Shown here: in pieces, positions 1 through 9,549 of the stretch
Layout: each line of letters starts with the position of its first letter
Position numbering within the stretch: the stretch's first letter is position 1
Assembly: GCA_937889395.1 (NCBI GenBank)
Contig: CALAOW010000107.1
Coordinates: 1-49,819 of the forward strand
Source of the DNA: an uncultured Pseudomonadota bacterium
GTDB lineage: Bacteria; Desulfobacterota; Binatia; Binatales; Binataceae
Direction of reading: 5' to 3'
Length of the DNA: 49,819 nt
Made by a program: the position numbers and the translations under genes
Notes under the pieces: model-generated
Databases searched by the model: none
Seen by the model: only the letters and a program-made list of their open reading frames with translations
What the model was told of the DNA's origin: nothing

Positions 1-74
1 TGGGCGGATTCGACTGGTCGCGACCCGACGTCAAGGACGCCTTGCAGCAACTGCTCGACTCAAAGCAAGGATAA
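1..74 (+). CDS. 3' end of an unidentified protein-coding gene (partial)
   Basis: The first bases read in one frame as GGFDWSRPDVKDALQQLLDSKQG followed by a TAA stop at 72-74. The gene starts outside the window. The codons look like the GC-rich coding style of the neighbours. The tail is too short to assign to a family, and no function is proposed. Confidence 0.5.
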   Translation, partial: GGFDWSRPDVKDALQQLLDSKQG

Positions 75-390
75 CAAGGGGTGACCCCTTGACCCAGTAT
101 TAAGGCCGCCCGCCGTTGGCGGGCGCGGCCCGTGCCAGCGACTTAATACTGCGCTGCCGTCGCCACGGCCAGGGGCTGCGGCCCCTGCACCCGCAGTGAG
201 AAGACGCGAAAATCTGCGCAGCGCATCTTTTCGCGACTACGCGATGGCAGGGGTGGCCCCTGCACCCAATGTTAAGGCCGCCCGCCGTTGGCGGGCGCGG
301 CCCGTGCCAGTGACTTAATACTGGCCAGCCGTGCCAACGGCCAGGGGTGACCCGTGCACCCGGTATTAAGAAGAAGATGCGGGACTTCGT
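74..390. repeat. REP-like repeat cluster with nested hairpins
   Basis: A 52-bp unit at 100-151 recurs at 272-323 with one mismatch. It contains a GC-rich hairpin (GCCGCCCGCC, GTT loop, GGCGGG...) and is framed by CAGTATTAAG (95-104) and its exact inverse CTTAATACTG (142-151). Four related small hairpins precede or separate the units: CAAGGGG/CCCCTTG at 74-90, AGGGGC.../GCCCCT at 171-186, GCAGGGG/CCCCTGC at 248-264, and a decayed form at 341-356. Each is followed by a CACCC-type spacer and most by TTAAG. The pattern fits a multi-copy palindromic extragenic element. A single related copy lies at 46351-46410. Confidence 0.75.
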
Positions 391-545
391 CCCTGTTGGG
401 GAGTTTGTGAGGGAAGAGACCGGAGTGTCCGTGGGGAATCTGGCGGCGGGACGCATGCACACGAGTTGAACGAATGTCCAAGCGCTCAGCTCTTAAGTAT
501 TTCGCGCGAACTTGCTACGATCACGGCAGCCTGATGCATTTCAGA
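391..545. other. Intergenic stretch without a convincing gene
   Basis: Between the repeat cluster and the tRNA I find only a 30-codon open frame (377-469, starting MRDFVPVGEF) that begins inside repeat-related sequence and has no ribosome-binding site. I treat it as non-coding. The promoter of the downstream tRNA should lie here, but no strong -35/-10 pair stands out. Confidence 0.4.
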
Positions 546-621
546 GGGCCCATAGCTCAGCCAGGTTCAGAGCTGCCGGCTCATAACCGGCTGGTCCCAG
601 GTTCAAATCCTGGTGGGCCCA
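546..621 (+). tRNA. tRNA with CAU anticodon (Met elongator or Ile2)
   Basis: The cloverleaf is complete. The 7-bp acceptor stem is GGGCCCA (546-552) with TGGGCCC (614-620). The D arm has GCTC/GAGC, the anticodon stem is GCCGG/CCGGC with loop CTCATAA (580-586), and the T arm is CCAGG-TTCAAAT-CCTGG. The anticodon is CAT at 582-584. It lacks initiator features. A CAU tRNA can be elongator tRNA-Met or tRNA-Ile2, which is read as isoleucine after TilS lysidine modification. The sequence alone does not settle which. The 3' CCA is not encoded. Confidence 0.93.
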
Positions 622-714
622 TACCATTCGTGCCCGCGGCGCCAGCCGACGGGCTTTATCATGATGAGGAACAAAAACTTTGCGCGACGCGCACAACTTT
701 AGCGGAGGGAAGAA

Positions 715-1431
715 TTGCGTGAAGAGATAAACCGGCTGATGGACCTCCAGATCATCGACCGGCAACTGCAAGAGTTGGAGCAATCGCTGACGTCGATTGC
801 CGGGCGAGTTGACCAACTTCGCGATGAGAACCAGAAGAACCAGGCCGAATTCGATCGCCTTAGCGAACAAGACAAGGAAATAACCGCGGCCCGCAAAAAG
901 GCCGAGCGTGAACTGGCCGAGGGCGAAGTCAGAATCCGCAACAAGCGGATGCGATTGACGCTGGTCCGCAACGATAAGGAATTGCAGGCGCTGACGCACG
1001 AAATCGAGTCGTTGAAGGAGACCAATCAGCGGCTCGAGAGCGAGGCGCTCACGTCGATGGAAGGCGCGGACGCGAGGACCGCGCGAATCAAAGAGCTCAC
1101 CGAAGCGATCGCCAAGGGGCGCATCGATCTGGCGGCGGCGGAAAAGGAAATCGCGGCGGAAGTCGAAGAGCTCAAGGGCAACATCGGCAAGCATCGCGAG
1201 TCCCGCGAGAAGGTTGCCGAGAATGTCGATGCGAATCTGCTCTCGCGCTACCAGATGATTTTCAGCCGGCGCGCCGGCGTCGCCGTTGCATTGGCGAAGG
1301 GCGGGACCTGTCAGGGATGCAGGATGCGGCTGCCGCCACAGCTATACAACGAGATCCAGAAGCATCGGCAGATACATTTCTGCCCGAACTGCCAGCGCGT
1401 CCTGTACTACGCGGAGCCTGCACCCGAGTAA
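715..1431 (+). CDS. Coiled-coil C4-type zinc ribbon protein
   Basis: The 238-residue protein has a long charged helical coiled coil over about residues 1-175. It ends in a zinc ribbon with two CxxC pairs, CQGC and CPNC, in the last 40 residues. This is the layout of the widespread bacterial C4-type zinc-ribbon family (formerly DUF164, CT398/CdsZ-like). Members have been linked to RNA or secretion-related partners, but their role is poorly defined. The start is TTG at 715, supported by an AGCGGAGGGA ribosome-binding site about six bases upstream. The last codons and the stop run straight into a dispersed repeat (CCTGCACCC...ATGCGGGCGG), so the C-terminus may be repeat-derived. Immediately downstream lies rnpB. 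Confidence 0.88.
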   Translation: MREEINRLMDLQIIDRQLQELEQSLTSIAGRVDQLRDENQKNQAEFDRLSEQDKEITAARKKAERELAEGEVRIRNKRMRLTLVRNDKELQALTHEIESLKETNQRLESEALTSMEGADARTARIKELTEAIAKGRIDLAAAEKEIAAEVEELKGNIGKHRESREKVAENVDANLLSRYQMIFSRRAGVAVALAKGGTCQGCRMRLPPQLYNEIQKHRQIHFCPNCQRVLYYAEPAPE

Positions 1432-1454
1432 AATGCGGGCGGAGTTTGCCCTGC
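1418..1454 (+). repeat. Degenerate copy of the CCTGCACCC/ATGCGGGCGG dispersed repeat
   Basis: CCTGCACCC followed closely by ATGCGGGCGGAGTTT and CCCTG matches the repeat at 46364-46408, minus the AATGTTAAG spacer. It overlaps the end of the zinc-ribbon gene, whose TAA stop lies in it. Confidence 0.5.
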
Positions 1455-1516
1455 GCGACCTCCTGGACAAGGAGAGGTCAGGATCTGATTCCATCGCCCA
1501 CGCGTTCTCTTTTTTT

Positions 1517-1543
1517 GTCATCCTGAGCGCAGCGAAGGATCTC
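1517..1543. repeat. Interspersed GTCATCCTGAGCG-type repeat
   Basis: The motif GTCATCCTGAGCG-CAGCGAAGGATCTCGCGC is a short intergenic sequence that recurs in many unrelated bacterial genomes. Here it follows a T-run (1508-1516) and sits in the 160-bp gap before rnpB. Its function is unknown. Confidence 0.55.
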
Positions 1544-1590
1544 GCGCGATCGCGCGTGGGAGACCGAATCAAAAAGATGCTAGTCTGATG

Positions 1591-1938
1591 GGGCCGGAGT
1601 GAGTCGGGCGATCGCTTCCTGAACAGGGAAGAGGAAAGTCCGGGCTCCGTAGGGCAGGATGGCCGTTAACGGCGGCGCGGAGCGATTCGCGGAAAGTGGC
1701 ACAGAAAATACACCGCCCGAAAGGGTAAGGGTGAAATGGTGGGGTAAGAGCCCACCGGCGCGCGAGTGATCGTGCGCGCATGCCAAACCCCATCCGGAGC
1801 AAGACCAAATAGGAGGCTGAGCGGCCCGCTCTTAAGGCCTCGGGTATGGTCGCATGAGCCGGCGAGCAATCGACGGCCTAGAGGAATGATCGCCGCCCGC
1901 AAGGGCACAGAACCCGGCTTACAGACTCACTCCGGTTC
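1591..1938 (+). ncRNA. rnpB: RNase P RNA, bacterial type A
   Basis: This is the catalytic RNA of ribonuclease P, which trims the 5' leaders of pre-tRNAs. The ends are set by a perfect 12-bp P1 helix, CCGGAGTGAGTC (1594-1605) with GACTCACTCCGG (1924-1935). Conserved blocks appear in the right order: GAGGAAAGTCCGGGCTCC near 1630, the ACAGAAAATACACCGCC block near 1700, GGGTGAAATGGTGGGGTAAG near 1730, the AAACCCCATCCGGAGCAAG and ACCAAATAGG block near 1786-1813, and GGGCACAGAACCCGGCTTAC before the 3' end. The length of about 345 nt fits the A type. A short T-rich stretch (TTCTTTT) follows. A terminal-inverted-repeat element starts within 20 bp of the 3' end. Confidence 0.97.
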
Positions 1939-1954
1939 TTTTCAGTGAACGTGC

Positions 1955-2165
1955 TTTTTTCAGTGAACGTGCAATGTGCCGGCGTCATGGATGCTGTGGG
2001 CGTCGGCAACACAGCAAGCCTTATCGGTTCGATTGCATCCTCTTGTGGTCAAGCAATTGTGCGGGCGGGCGTCATGGATGCTGTGGGCATCGGCAACACA
2101 GCAAGCCTAATCGGTTCGATTGCCTCCTCTTGCGGCCAAGGCACATTGCACGTTCACTGAAAAAA
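1955..2165. mobile_element. 211-bp MITE-like element with 26-bp perfect terminal inverted repeats
   Basis: The arms at 1955-1980 and 2140-2165 are exact inverse complements over 26 bp (core CAGTGAACGTGCAATGTGCC). Inside lie two tandem units with an 87-bp period, starting at 1981 and 2068. Each holds a TGCTGTG...CACAGCA stem and an ATCG-GTT-CGAT stem. The bases GTGC flank both outer ends (1951-1954 and 2166-2169), a possible 4-bp target duplication. A further 15-bp copy of the arm sits at 1940-1954. An open frame (1945-2160, 71 codons) reads both units in phase, but the hairpins suggest structure rather than coding. The right arm supplies the stop codon of the ATPase gene on the minus strand. 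Confidence 0.65.
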
Positions 2166-3392
2166 GTGCGCGCTACCCTTACCCTGAAAAACGCGCAGTC
2201 GCGATGCGGCCGCCTCGAGCGGTTTCAGAATCGCGGTGCCTGAGGTCACGTAACGGGAGACTCGCGAGAGGGCGGCCAGGTCGCGCACGCCGGCTTCGAT
2301 TTCCGGCGCGATCGCGAGCTTGACGCCGGGCGGAAGTTCGCGCGCGAAGGCCGCGACGCGCTCGATCTCGTCGAGGGTCCGGTCGCGATACTCCTCGAAG
2401 TGATGGACCAGCCGGCCGAATCCGCCGGCATCCCCGTCATCTCTGGCGAGCGACGATCTCAATTCCCAAATTTCCGCGAGATGACTCAACGGACGCTCGG
2501 CAAAATCCGCGACGGCCGACCAAGTGCGCTCGTCGAGGAACCGATTGATCACTATCGCGGCGAGCTTGAGTCCTTCGGAGTCCATCTGGGCGAGCAGCTC
2601 GCGCGCCTGGCGGATGCGATCGGGTTCCGCCGTCGTCACCATCACGAACCGGACGGCGGGCGAATGCAGCAGCGCTTCAGTCTTGTGCAGACGATCGACA
2701 ATTGCGTCCATGCTGTCGGCGGCGGCCGCGAAGAAATCCGTGATGGTCGAAAGCACGTTGCCGCCGGCAAAGCGCTCGAGCTCGCGCACGACAAATTGCG
2801 CCGCCTTGCTGGCGACCTTCATCGCAATCCGCCCGGCAGAAAGCGACGGCGTAAAGAGCCATCGCGCAGTCCGCGAATCGAGCAGGCGAATGAGCCGCGC
2901 GGGCGTCTGCAGGAACTCGAAGGAGTGCGCCGCGGGAGGAGTGTCCACGACTTCGAGCTCGAACGCGCCGGTCTGATGAAGATCGTAAAGTTGCTGGAGC
3001 GCGGCGAAGGCTTCGGAGCCGGCGAACTCGGTAGTCAGGCTTTTGTAGAATGGATTGTCGAAAATCCTGCGGCGCGTCGCCGGGTCGGCGATAAAGCGCT
3101 CGACGATGGCGTCCCAGGCGCCCGTCACGTCGAGCATCATCGCGGAGAGCCGAAGTCGGCGGTCAAGCCCGGCCGCGGCAAGCTGCCGGCCGCCGATTCG
3201 GGTTGGCTGACCGCCCAGGCGGGCCAGGCCGAGCGCGTCACGCAGGCGCTCGGAAGGATCGACGGTTATGACCGCGGTGTTGAGATTGGCAGATGCGCCG
3301 GCGAGTCCGAGCGCGGCGGCGATAGTCGTCTTACCGACGCCGCCGGTGCCGAGCAGAATCGGAATCGAGCCTTTGGTGAGCAGGTCTTTCAA
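2154..3392 (-). CDS. ArsA/Get3-like ATPase (GTGGVGKTT subtype)
   Basis: This is a predicted cytosolic P-loop ATPase of the ArsA/Get3 branch of SIMIBI proteins. The Walker A motif GTGGVGKTT lies at residues 15-23 and the switch motif VVDTPPAAHS near residue 160. The signature lysine of the deviant Walker A (KGGVGKT) is replaced by threonine. The second ArsA-like gene in this window (22827-23792) retains it. The start at 3392 is TTG with GGAG seven bases upstream. A longer ATG frame to 3443 is open but has no ribosome-binding site. The last residues (AHFFQ) and the stop are encoded by the right arm of the inverted-repeat element. No CxxC or arsenic-type cysteine motif was seen, so arsenite transport is not implied. 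Confidence 0.85.
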   Translation of the reverse strand: MKDLLTKGSIPILLGTGGVGKTTIAAALGLAGASANLNTAVITVDPSERLRDALGLARLGGQPTRIGGRQLAAAGLDRRLRLSAMMLDVTGAWDAIVERFIADPATRRRIFDNPFYKSLTTEFAGSEAFAALQQLYDLHQTGAFELEVVDTPPAAHSFEFLQTPARLIRLLDSRTARWLFTPSLSAGRIAMKVASKAAQFVVRELERFAGGNVLSTITDFFAAAADSMDAIVDRLHKTEALLHSPAVRFVMVTTAEPDRIRQARELLAQMDSEGLKLAAIVINRFLDERTWSAVADFAERPLSHLAEIWELRSSLARDDGDAGGFGRLVHHFEEYRDRTLDEIERVAAFARELPPGVKLAIAPEIEAGVRDLAALSRVSRYVTSGTAILKPLEAAASRLRVFQGKGSAHFFQ

Positions 3393-3547
3393 GCAGCAGC
3401 TCCGTTTCAGGGTCACGATAGCAGGCGCGGGGAATGGGCGCATCGCAGGACAATTGTTGTCATCGTGAGATGCAAAATGTCGACAGTCGATTAGACGGCT
3501 TCACGCCTGGGGAATAGAATCCTCGCGGGGGAATCAGGGGGCGCCAG

Positions 3548-4804
3548 ATGGCAATAGAATTCGTGGCAGCAGTTGTGGTCGGTGCTTTCCTCGGGATTGC
3601 AATTGGATGGTTGCTGGCGCAGCGGAACGCAACGCGTCTCAAGGTACGGCTCGAAGAAACCGAAAAGCGCCTTGGAGAGGAGAAAAGTCTACTCGACAAA
3701 GCCAAGGAGCAGCTCTCTGACACCTTCCGAGCACTCGCCGCCGACGCCCTTCACCAGAACAACGACGGATTTCTGGCGCTTGCGACCGAAAGACTCAACA
3801 CCGTCAGAAGCGAGGCGGCAGGCGAGCTTGAAGCGCGCAAGCAGGAAATCGAAACGCTCGTGAAACCGCTCGGCGATTCGCTCGCCGAAATGACGAAGCA
3901 AATCCGGTCGCTGGAACAGGCTCGGAGCACGGCTTACGGAACGCTGACTGAGCAAGTGAGGTCGCTAATATCTACGCAGGATTTGCTCCGAACGGAGACG
4001 GGAAACCTCGTAAAGGCGCTGCGTGCCCCAATCGTGCGCGGACGATGGGGCGAAGTTCAGCTCAAGCGCGTCGTGGAATTGGCCGGGATGATCGAGCGAT
4101 GCGATTTCTTTCAGCAGGAGAGCGTGGATACCGAGAGCGGAAGACTCAGGCCAGATATGCGCGTCCAACTTCCTGGCGGCAAGAATATCGTGGTCGATGC
4201 AAAAGCGCCGCTGCAGGCGTATCTCGACGCCGTGGAAGCACCGACCGATGAGCTGCGAATGACGAAACTGAAGGAACACGCGCGGCAGGTGCGCGATCAT
4301 ATGGTCAAGCTGGGTGCGAAGAACTATTGGGACCATCTGCAGCCGACGCCCGAATTCGTCGTGATGTTCCTCCCGGGCGAGGCCTTCTTCAGCGCCGCGC
4401 TCGAACAGGATCCGTCCTTGATTGAACAGGGGGTGAACCAGCGCGTGATTCTTGCCACGCCGACTACGCTGATCGCAGTGCTTCGTGCGGTGGCCTACGG
4501 ATGGCGTCAGGAGCAGCTCGCGGAGAACGCGCAGCGCATCGCCGACCTTGGTAAAGATTTGTACGAGCGCATGGGCACCATGGCAGAACACATCGAAGAT
4601 ATTGGTGGCGATCTCAACAAAGCCGTCGGCTCGTACAACAAGGTCGTCGGTTCATTGGAACGGATGGTTCTTCCCGCGGCGCGCCGGTTCAAGGAACTCG
4701 GCGTCGGCGGCAACAAACACATACCTGAACTGAATCCGGTCGATAACGTCCCGCGCCCGTTGACCTCGACAGCGATCCCGGAAACCGAGCGCGACGACGA
4801 CTAG
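3548..4804 (+). CDS. rmuC: DNA recombination protein RmuC
   Basis: The 418-residue product has an N-terminal membrane anchor (about residues 4-22, [20 protein letters not shown]). A coiled coil follows (about 25-130), then the RmuC core with [18 protein letters not shown] near residue 160 and the [14 protein letters not shown] and [13 protein letters not shown] motifs. The core has a restriction-endonuclease-like fold in known members. E. coli RmuC limits inversion between short inverted repeats, and related proteins act against incoming DNA. An AGGGGG ribosome-binding site lies six bases before the ATG. It is convergent with the next gene. Confidence 0.94.
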   Translation: MAIEFVAAVVVGAFLGIAIGWLLAQRNATRLKVRLEETEKRLGEEKSLLDKAKEQLSDTFRALAADALHQNNDGFLALATERLNTVRSEAAGELEARKQEIETLVKPLGDSLAEMTKQIRSLEQARSTAYGTLTEQVRSLISTQDLLRTETGNLVKALRAPIVRGRWGEVQLKRVVELAGMIERCDFFQQESVDTESGRLRPDMRVQLPGGKNIVVDAKAPLQAYLDAVEAPTDELRMTKLKEHARQVRDHMVKLGAKNYWDHLQPTPEFVVMFLPGEAFFSAALEQDPSLIEQGVNQRVILATPTTLIAVLRAVAYGWRQEQLAENAQRIADLGKDLYERMGTMAEHIEDIGGDLNKAVGSYNKVVGSLERMVLPAARRFKELGVGGNKHIPELNPVDNVPRPLTSTAIPETERDDD

Positions 4805-4825
4805 CCGCGCGCTCGCGTTTTTCAC

Positions 4826-6016
4826 TTACTCGATCTCCTGGTCGGAGGGGGGCGGGGGCTTCAGTTGGCTGCGCTCCTTGCCGGCGACGATCCATCGCTC
4901 GACTTCGTGACGCTCGCGCTTGAGGAATCCCGCAATTGCCCGCTTGAGATCCGGGTTGGAGACGTAGTGGATGCTGCGGGTGAGGGCGGGATCGAAGCCG
5001 CGCAGCCATTTGTATTCGCCGCCGGCGCCGGGCTCGTAACGCTGAATGCCGCTCAGAATCGAGTGCTCGATGCCCGCGTAGTAGCAGACGTTGAAGTGCA
5101 GGAAGCGGACCTCGCGGAAGCATCCCCAATAGCGGCCGTACATCACGTTCGCCTTGGCCAGGTTGACGGCGCCCGCGATCAGTTCGCGTCCCGCGTATGC
5201 GCCGATGAAAATCATGTTGCGTTTGAAGGATTTGCGGATGAGATCGAAAAAGTCCTCGGTGAGATATCGACGGCCCCAGTAAAGCTTTTCGATCGTCGAG
5301 CAATAGATTCGGTACATCTCGGGGAACATCCGGTCGGGGATTTCCTCGCCCGCCATCACGCGGATGTGGACGCCTTGTTCGTCCATCGCGGCGCGTTCGT
5401 GGCGGACGGCGGTGCGCCGCTTGTGCTTGAGCCGGTTCAGATAATCGTCGAAGGTCGCGAAGCCCGCGTTATGCCAATGGTACTGATAGCCGAGCCGCTC
5501 CATGAATCCGATCGGCGCGAGCGCGGCAGCTTCGTCGGGCTGGCAAAAATTGACGTGCACACTCGACAGCTTGTTATCCTCGCAGATGGATGTGAGCGCG
5601 AGGCCGAGCAGATTGATGAGGCCGGCTCGATCGACGCCCGGCGCGGTTAGAAATCGGCGTCCCGTATGCGGCGTGAACGGCACCCCGACCAGAATCTTGG
5701 GGAAGTAGCCGATGCCGGCGCGCTCGGCCGCGTCGGCCCATCCATGGTCGAAGACGAACTCGCCCATGCTGTGGGTCTTGAGGTAGAGCGGGGCTGCGGC
5801 GACGATTCGTTTGCGGGGCGCCTCTCGAACCACGAGATGATACGGGGCCCATCCGGTGTCGCGCGCAGCCGATCCGGAGTGCTCCATCGCATACAGCCAA
5901 TCCCATTCGACGAACGGAGAATCGTCGGGGGCGAGCAGGGCGTCCCACGCCGCGCGGGGAATCTTGTCGATTCCCTCGATGATCGCGACTTCGAGTCTGG
6001 GTGCGGAATCATTCAT
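4826..6016 (-). CDS. FemAB-like GNAT-fold protein (PF04339 family)
   Basis: The 396-residue protein matches the family once called peptidogalycan biosynthesis protein. An N-terminal segment ([19 protein letters not shown]) is followed by motifs such as [40 protein letters not shown] and [23 protein letters not shown]. The C-terminal half has the second acetyltransferase-like fold, with [21 protein letters not shown]. Family members are predicted acyl or aminoacyl transferases whose substrate is not established. No ribosome-binding site is evident before the ATG. The gene is divergent from clpS across about 170 bp, which should contain both promoters. Confidence 0.85.
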   Translation of the reverse strand: MNDSAPRLEVAIIEGIDKIPRAAWDALLAPDDSPFVEWDWLYAMEHSGSAARDTGWAPYHLVVREAPRKRIVAAAPLYLKTHSMGEFVFDHGWADAAERAGIGYFPKILVGVPFTPHTGRRFLTAPGVDRAGLINLLGLALTSICEDNKLSSVHVNFCQPDEAAALAPIGFMERLGYQYHWHNAGFATFDDYLNRLKHKRRTAVRHERAAMDEQGVHIRVMAGEEIPDRMFPEMYRIYCSTIEKLYWGRRYLTEDFFDLIRKSFKRNMIFIGAYAGRELIAGAVNLAKANVMYGRYWGCFREVRFLHFNVCYYAGIEHSILSGIQRYEPGAGGEYKWLRGFDPALTRSIHYVSNPDLKRAIAGFLKRERHEVERWIVAGKERSQLKPPPPSDQEIE

Positions 6017-6188
6017 GGCAAAGTTTCAATTTATCACTCCCTTCGGTCGAGCAAATCACAACAGTGAAAAGTCAAAATATCAGACTTATCGCATCCGAAC
6101 CGATTTTTGCCGGATGCTCACTAGGAATGCTCGAATTTGTTATTATATTGGTAAGGCCGAGGGAGGCGCTCCGAGCGACAGAGGTGCG

Positions 6189-6569
6189 ATGGTGGATTTC
6201 GTGCGCAAGCGGATGGTTTTGGCGCGAATCACCGGCGGTGACGGTGACGGCAATGGCCGCTCCGGCGGTGGCGATATCGCTACCGAGCGCAAGACCCGCA
6301 CCAAGTCGCAGACCGCCAAACCGCCTCTGTACAAGGTTATTTTGCTCAACGACGATTACACGCCGATGGAGTTCGTCGTCGAAGTGTTGGAAGCGGTATT
6401 TCACAAGCAGCACGCCGAAGCGACCCGAATCATGCTCCACGTGCATCAGAACGGGATGGGCGTGGCGGGCGTGTATCCATTCGAAGTCGCGGAGACCAAG
6501 ACGCATACCGTCGAGGAACTCGCGCGTGAGGCCGAGTATCCGCTCAAGTGCGTGATGGAAAAGGAATGA
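6189..6569 (+). CDS. clpS: ATP-dependent Clp protease adaptor ClpS
   Basis: ClpS delivers N-degron substrates to the ClpAP protease. The conserved core runs from [20 protein letters not shown] through [34 protein letters not shown] to [11 protein letters not shown] at the C-terminus. The NDD and TPMEFV residues form the N-degron pocket in known ClpS proteins, and H-x-x-G is present. I chose ATG 6189, which has GAGG just upstream. It gives a 126-residue protein with a glycine-rich, basic N-terminal extension ([16 protein letters not shown]) before the core. A start at 6213 is possible. clpA follows after 16 bp, the usual operon. Confidence 0.93.
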   Translation: MVDFVRKRMVLARITGGDGDGNGRSGGGDIATERKTRTKSQTAKPPLYKVILLNDDYTPMEFVVEVLEAVFHKQHAEATRIMLHVHQNGMGVAGVYPFEVAETKTHTVEELAREAEYPLKCVMEKE

Positions 6570-6585
6570 CCAGGCCGTAGCATCG

Positions 6586-8928
<2,343 letters not shown>

Positions 8929-8929
8929 T

Positions 8930-9502
8930 TCAGTTAACGGCCAGGCCTGCCTCGGTGAGGCGATGCTCGAGAATCGGGATGCGGTCGTGACCCCAGAACG
9001 GTTCGCCGTCGAAGAAGAACAGCGGTACGCCGAAGACGTGGTCGGCGGCGGCTTCCTCCTGGGCGCGCTGATAGGCGGCGGCGCCTTCACCTGACAGATA
9101 TTTGCGATAGTCGTCGGCGGACATGCCGAGGCTTGCGATTACGCTCGCGACCGCGTCGGGCTGATCGGCCTCGAGCTCGCGGCGAAAGAACATCTCGAAA
9201 ACTCGACGGCTGTAATCGAGCAGGCGGCCGTGCTCATCCGCGAACAGGCCGCCGATCAGCGCCGGCGTCGTGTCGTAAACCTTCAGCGGCCCGCGAATAA
9301 CCAGGCCGCGCGGTTTGGCCCATCGGCGCGCGTCGAGATACGAGTAGCGCGCCTTGTGTTCGGAGTAGAGACTGCGCTCGCCCTTGCCCTTGATTCGAAG
9401 CTGGAACGGAATCCATCGGATGCGAATTCGAAATCGCTGTTCGAGCGCGAAGGCGGGATCGAATGCGAGGTAGGCGAACGGACTCTTGTAGTCCGAGTAC
9501 AT
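8930..9502 (-). CDS. DsbA-family isomerase, 2-hydroxychromene-2-carboxylate isomerase-like
   Basis: The protein has the thioredoxin/GST-kappa fold of the HCCA isomerase family. It begins MYSDYKSPFAYLAFDPAF, where the usual active-site position carries serine (S-P-F) rather than CxxC, and it ends with FGVPLFFFDGEPFWGHDRIPILEHRL. Family members use glutathione to isomerise aromatic degradation intermediates, but many homologues have unknown substrates. ATG 9502 has AAGGAAG five bases upstream. ATG 9523 lies in frame but lacks a clear site. It follows nadB by about 50 bp on the same strand and probably shares its transcript. Confidence 0.85.
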   Translation of the reverse strand: MYSDYKSPFAYLAFDPAFALEQRFRIRIRWIPFQLRIKGKGERSLYSEHKARYSYLDARRWAKPRGLVIRGPLKVYDTTPALIGGLFADEHGRLLDYSRRVFEMFFRRELEADQPDAVASVIASLGMSADDYRKYLSGEGAAAYQRAQEEAAADHVFGVPLFFFDGEPFWGHDRIPILEHRLTEAGLAVN

Positions 9503-9549
9503 CTTCACTTCCTTCGCTTGCATGAGATCGATTTCGCGGCGCGGGATTT

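Noticed and set aside
74..390. CRISPR array
   Set aside because: Only two near-identical 52-bp units occur, they are palindromic, and the spacing is irregular and repeat-related rather than unique spacers.
377..469. 30-codon open frame MRDFVPVGEF...
   Set aside because: It begins in repeat-related sequence and lacks a ribosome-binding site.
1945..2160. Annotated gene for the 71-codon repetitive frame
   Set aside because: It lies entirely inside an inverted-repeat element, has no ribosome-binding site and its structure is better explained by hairpins.
2400..3494. 364-codon plus-strand open frame over the ArsA-like gene
   Set aside because: It is an antisense shadow; the minus-strand frame has the P-loop and switch motifs.
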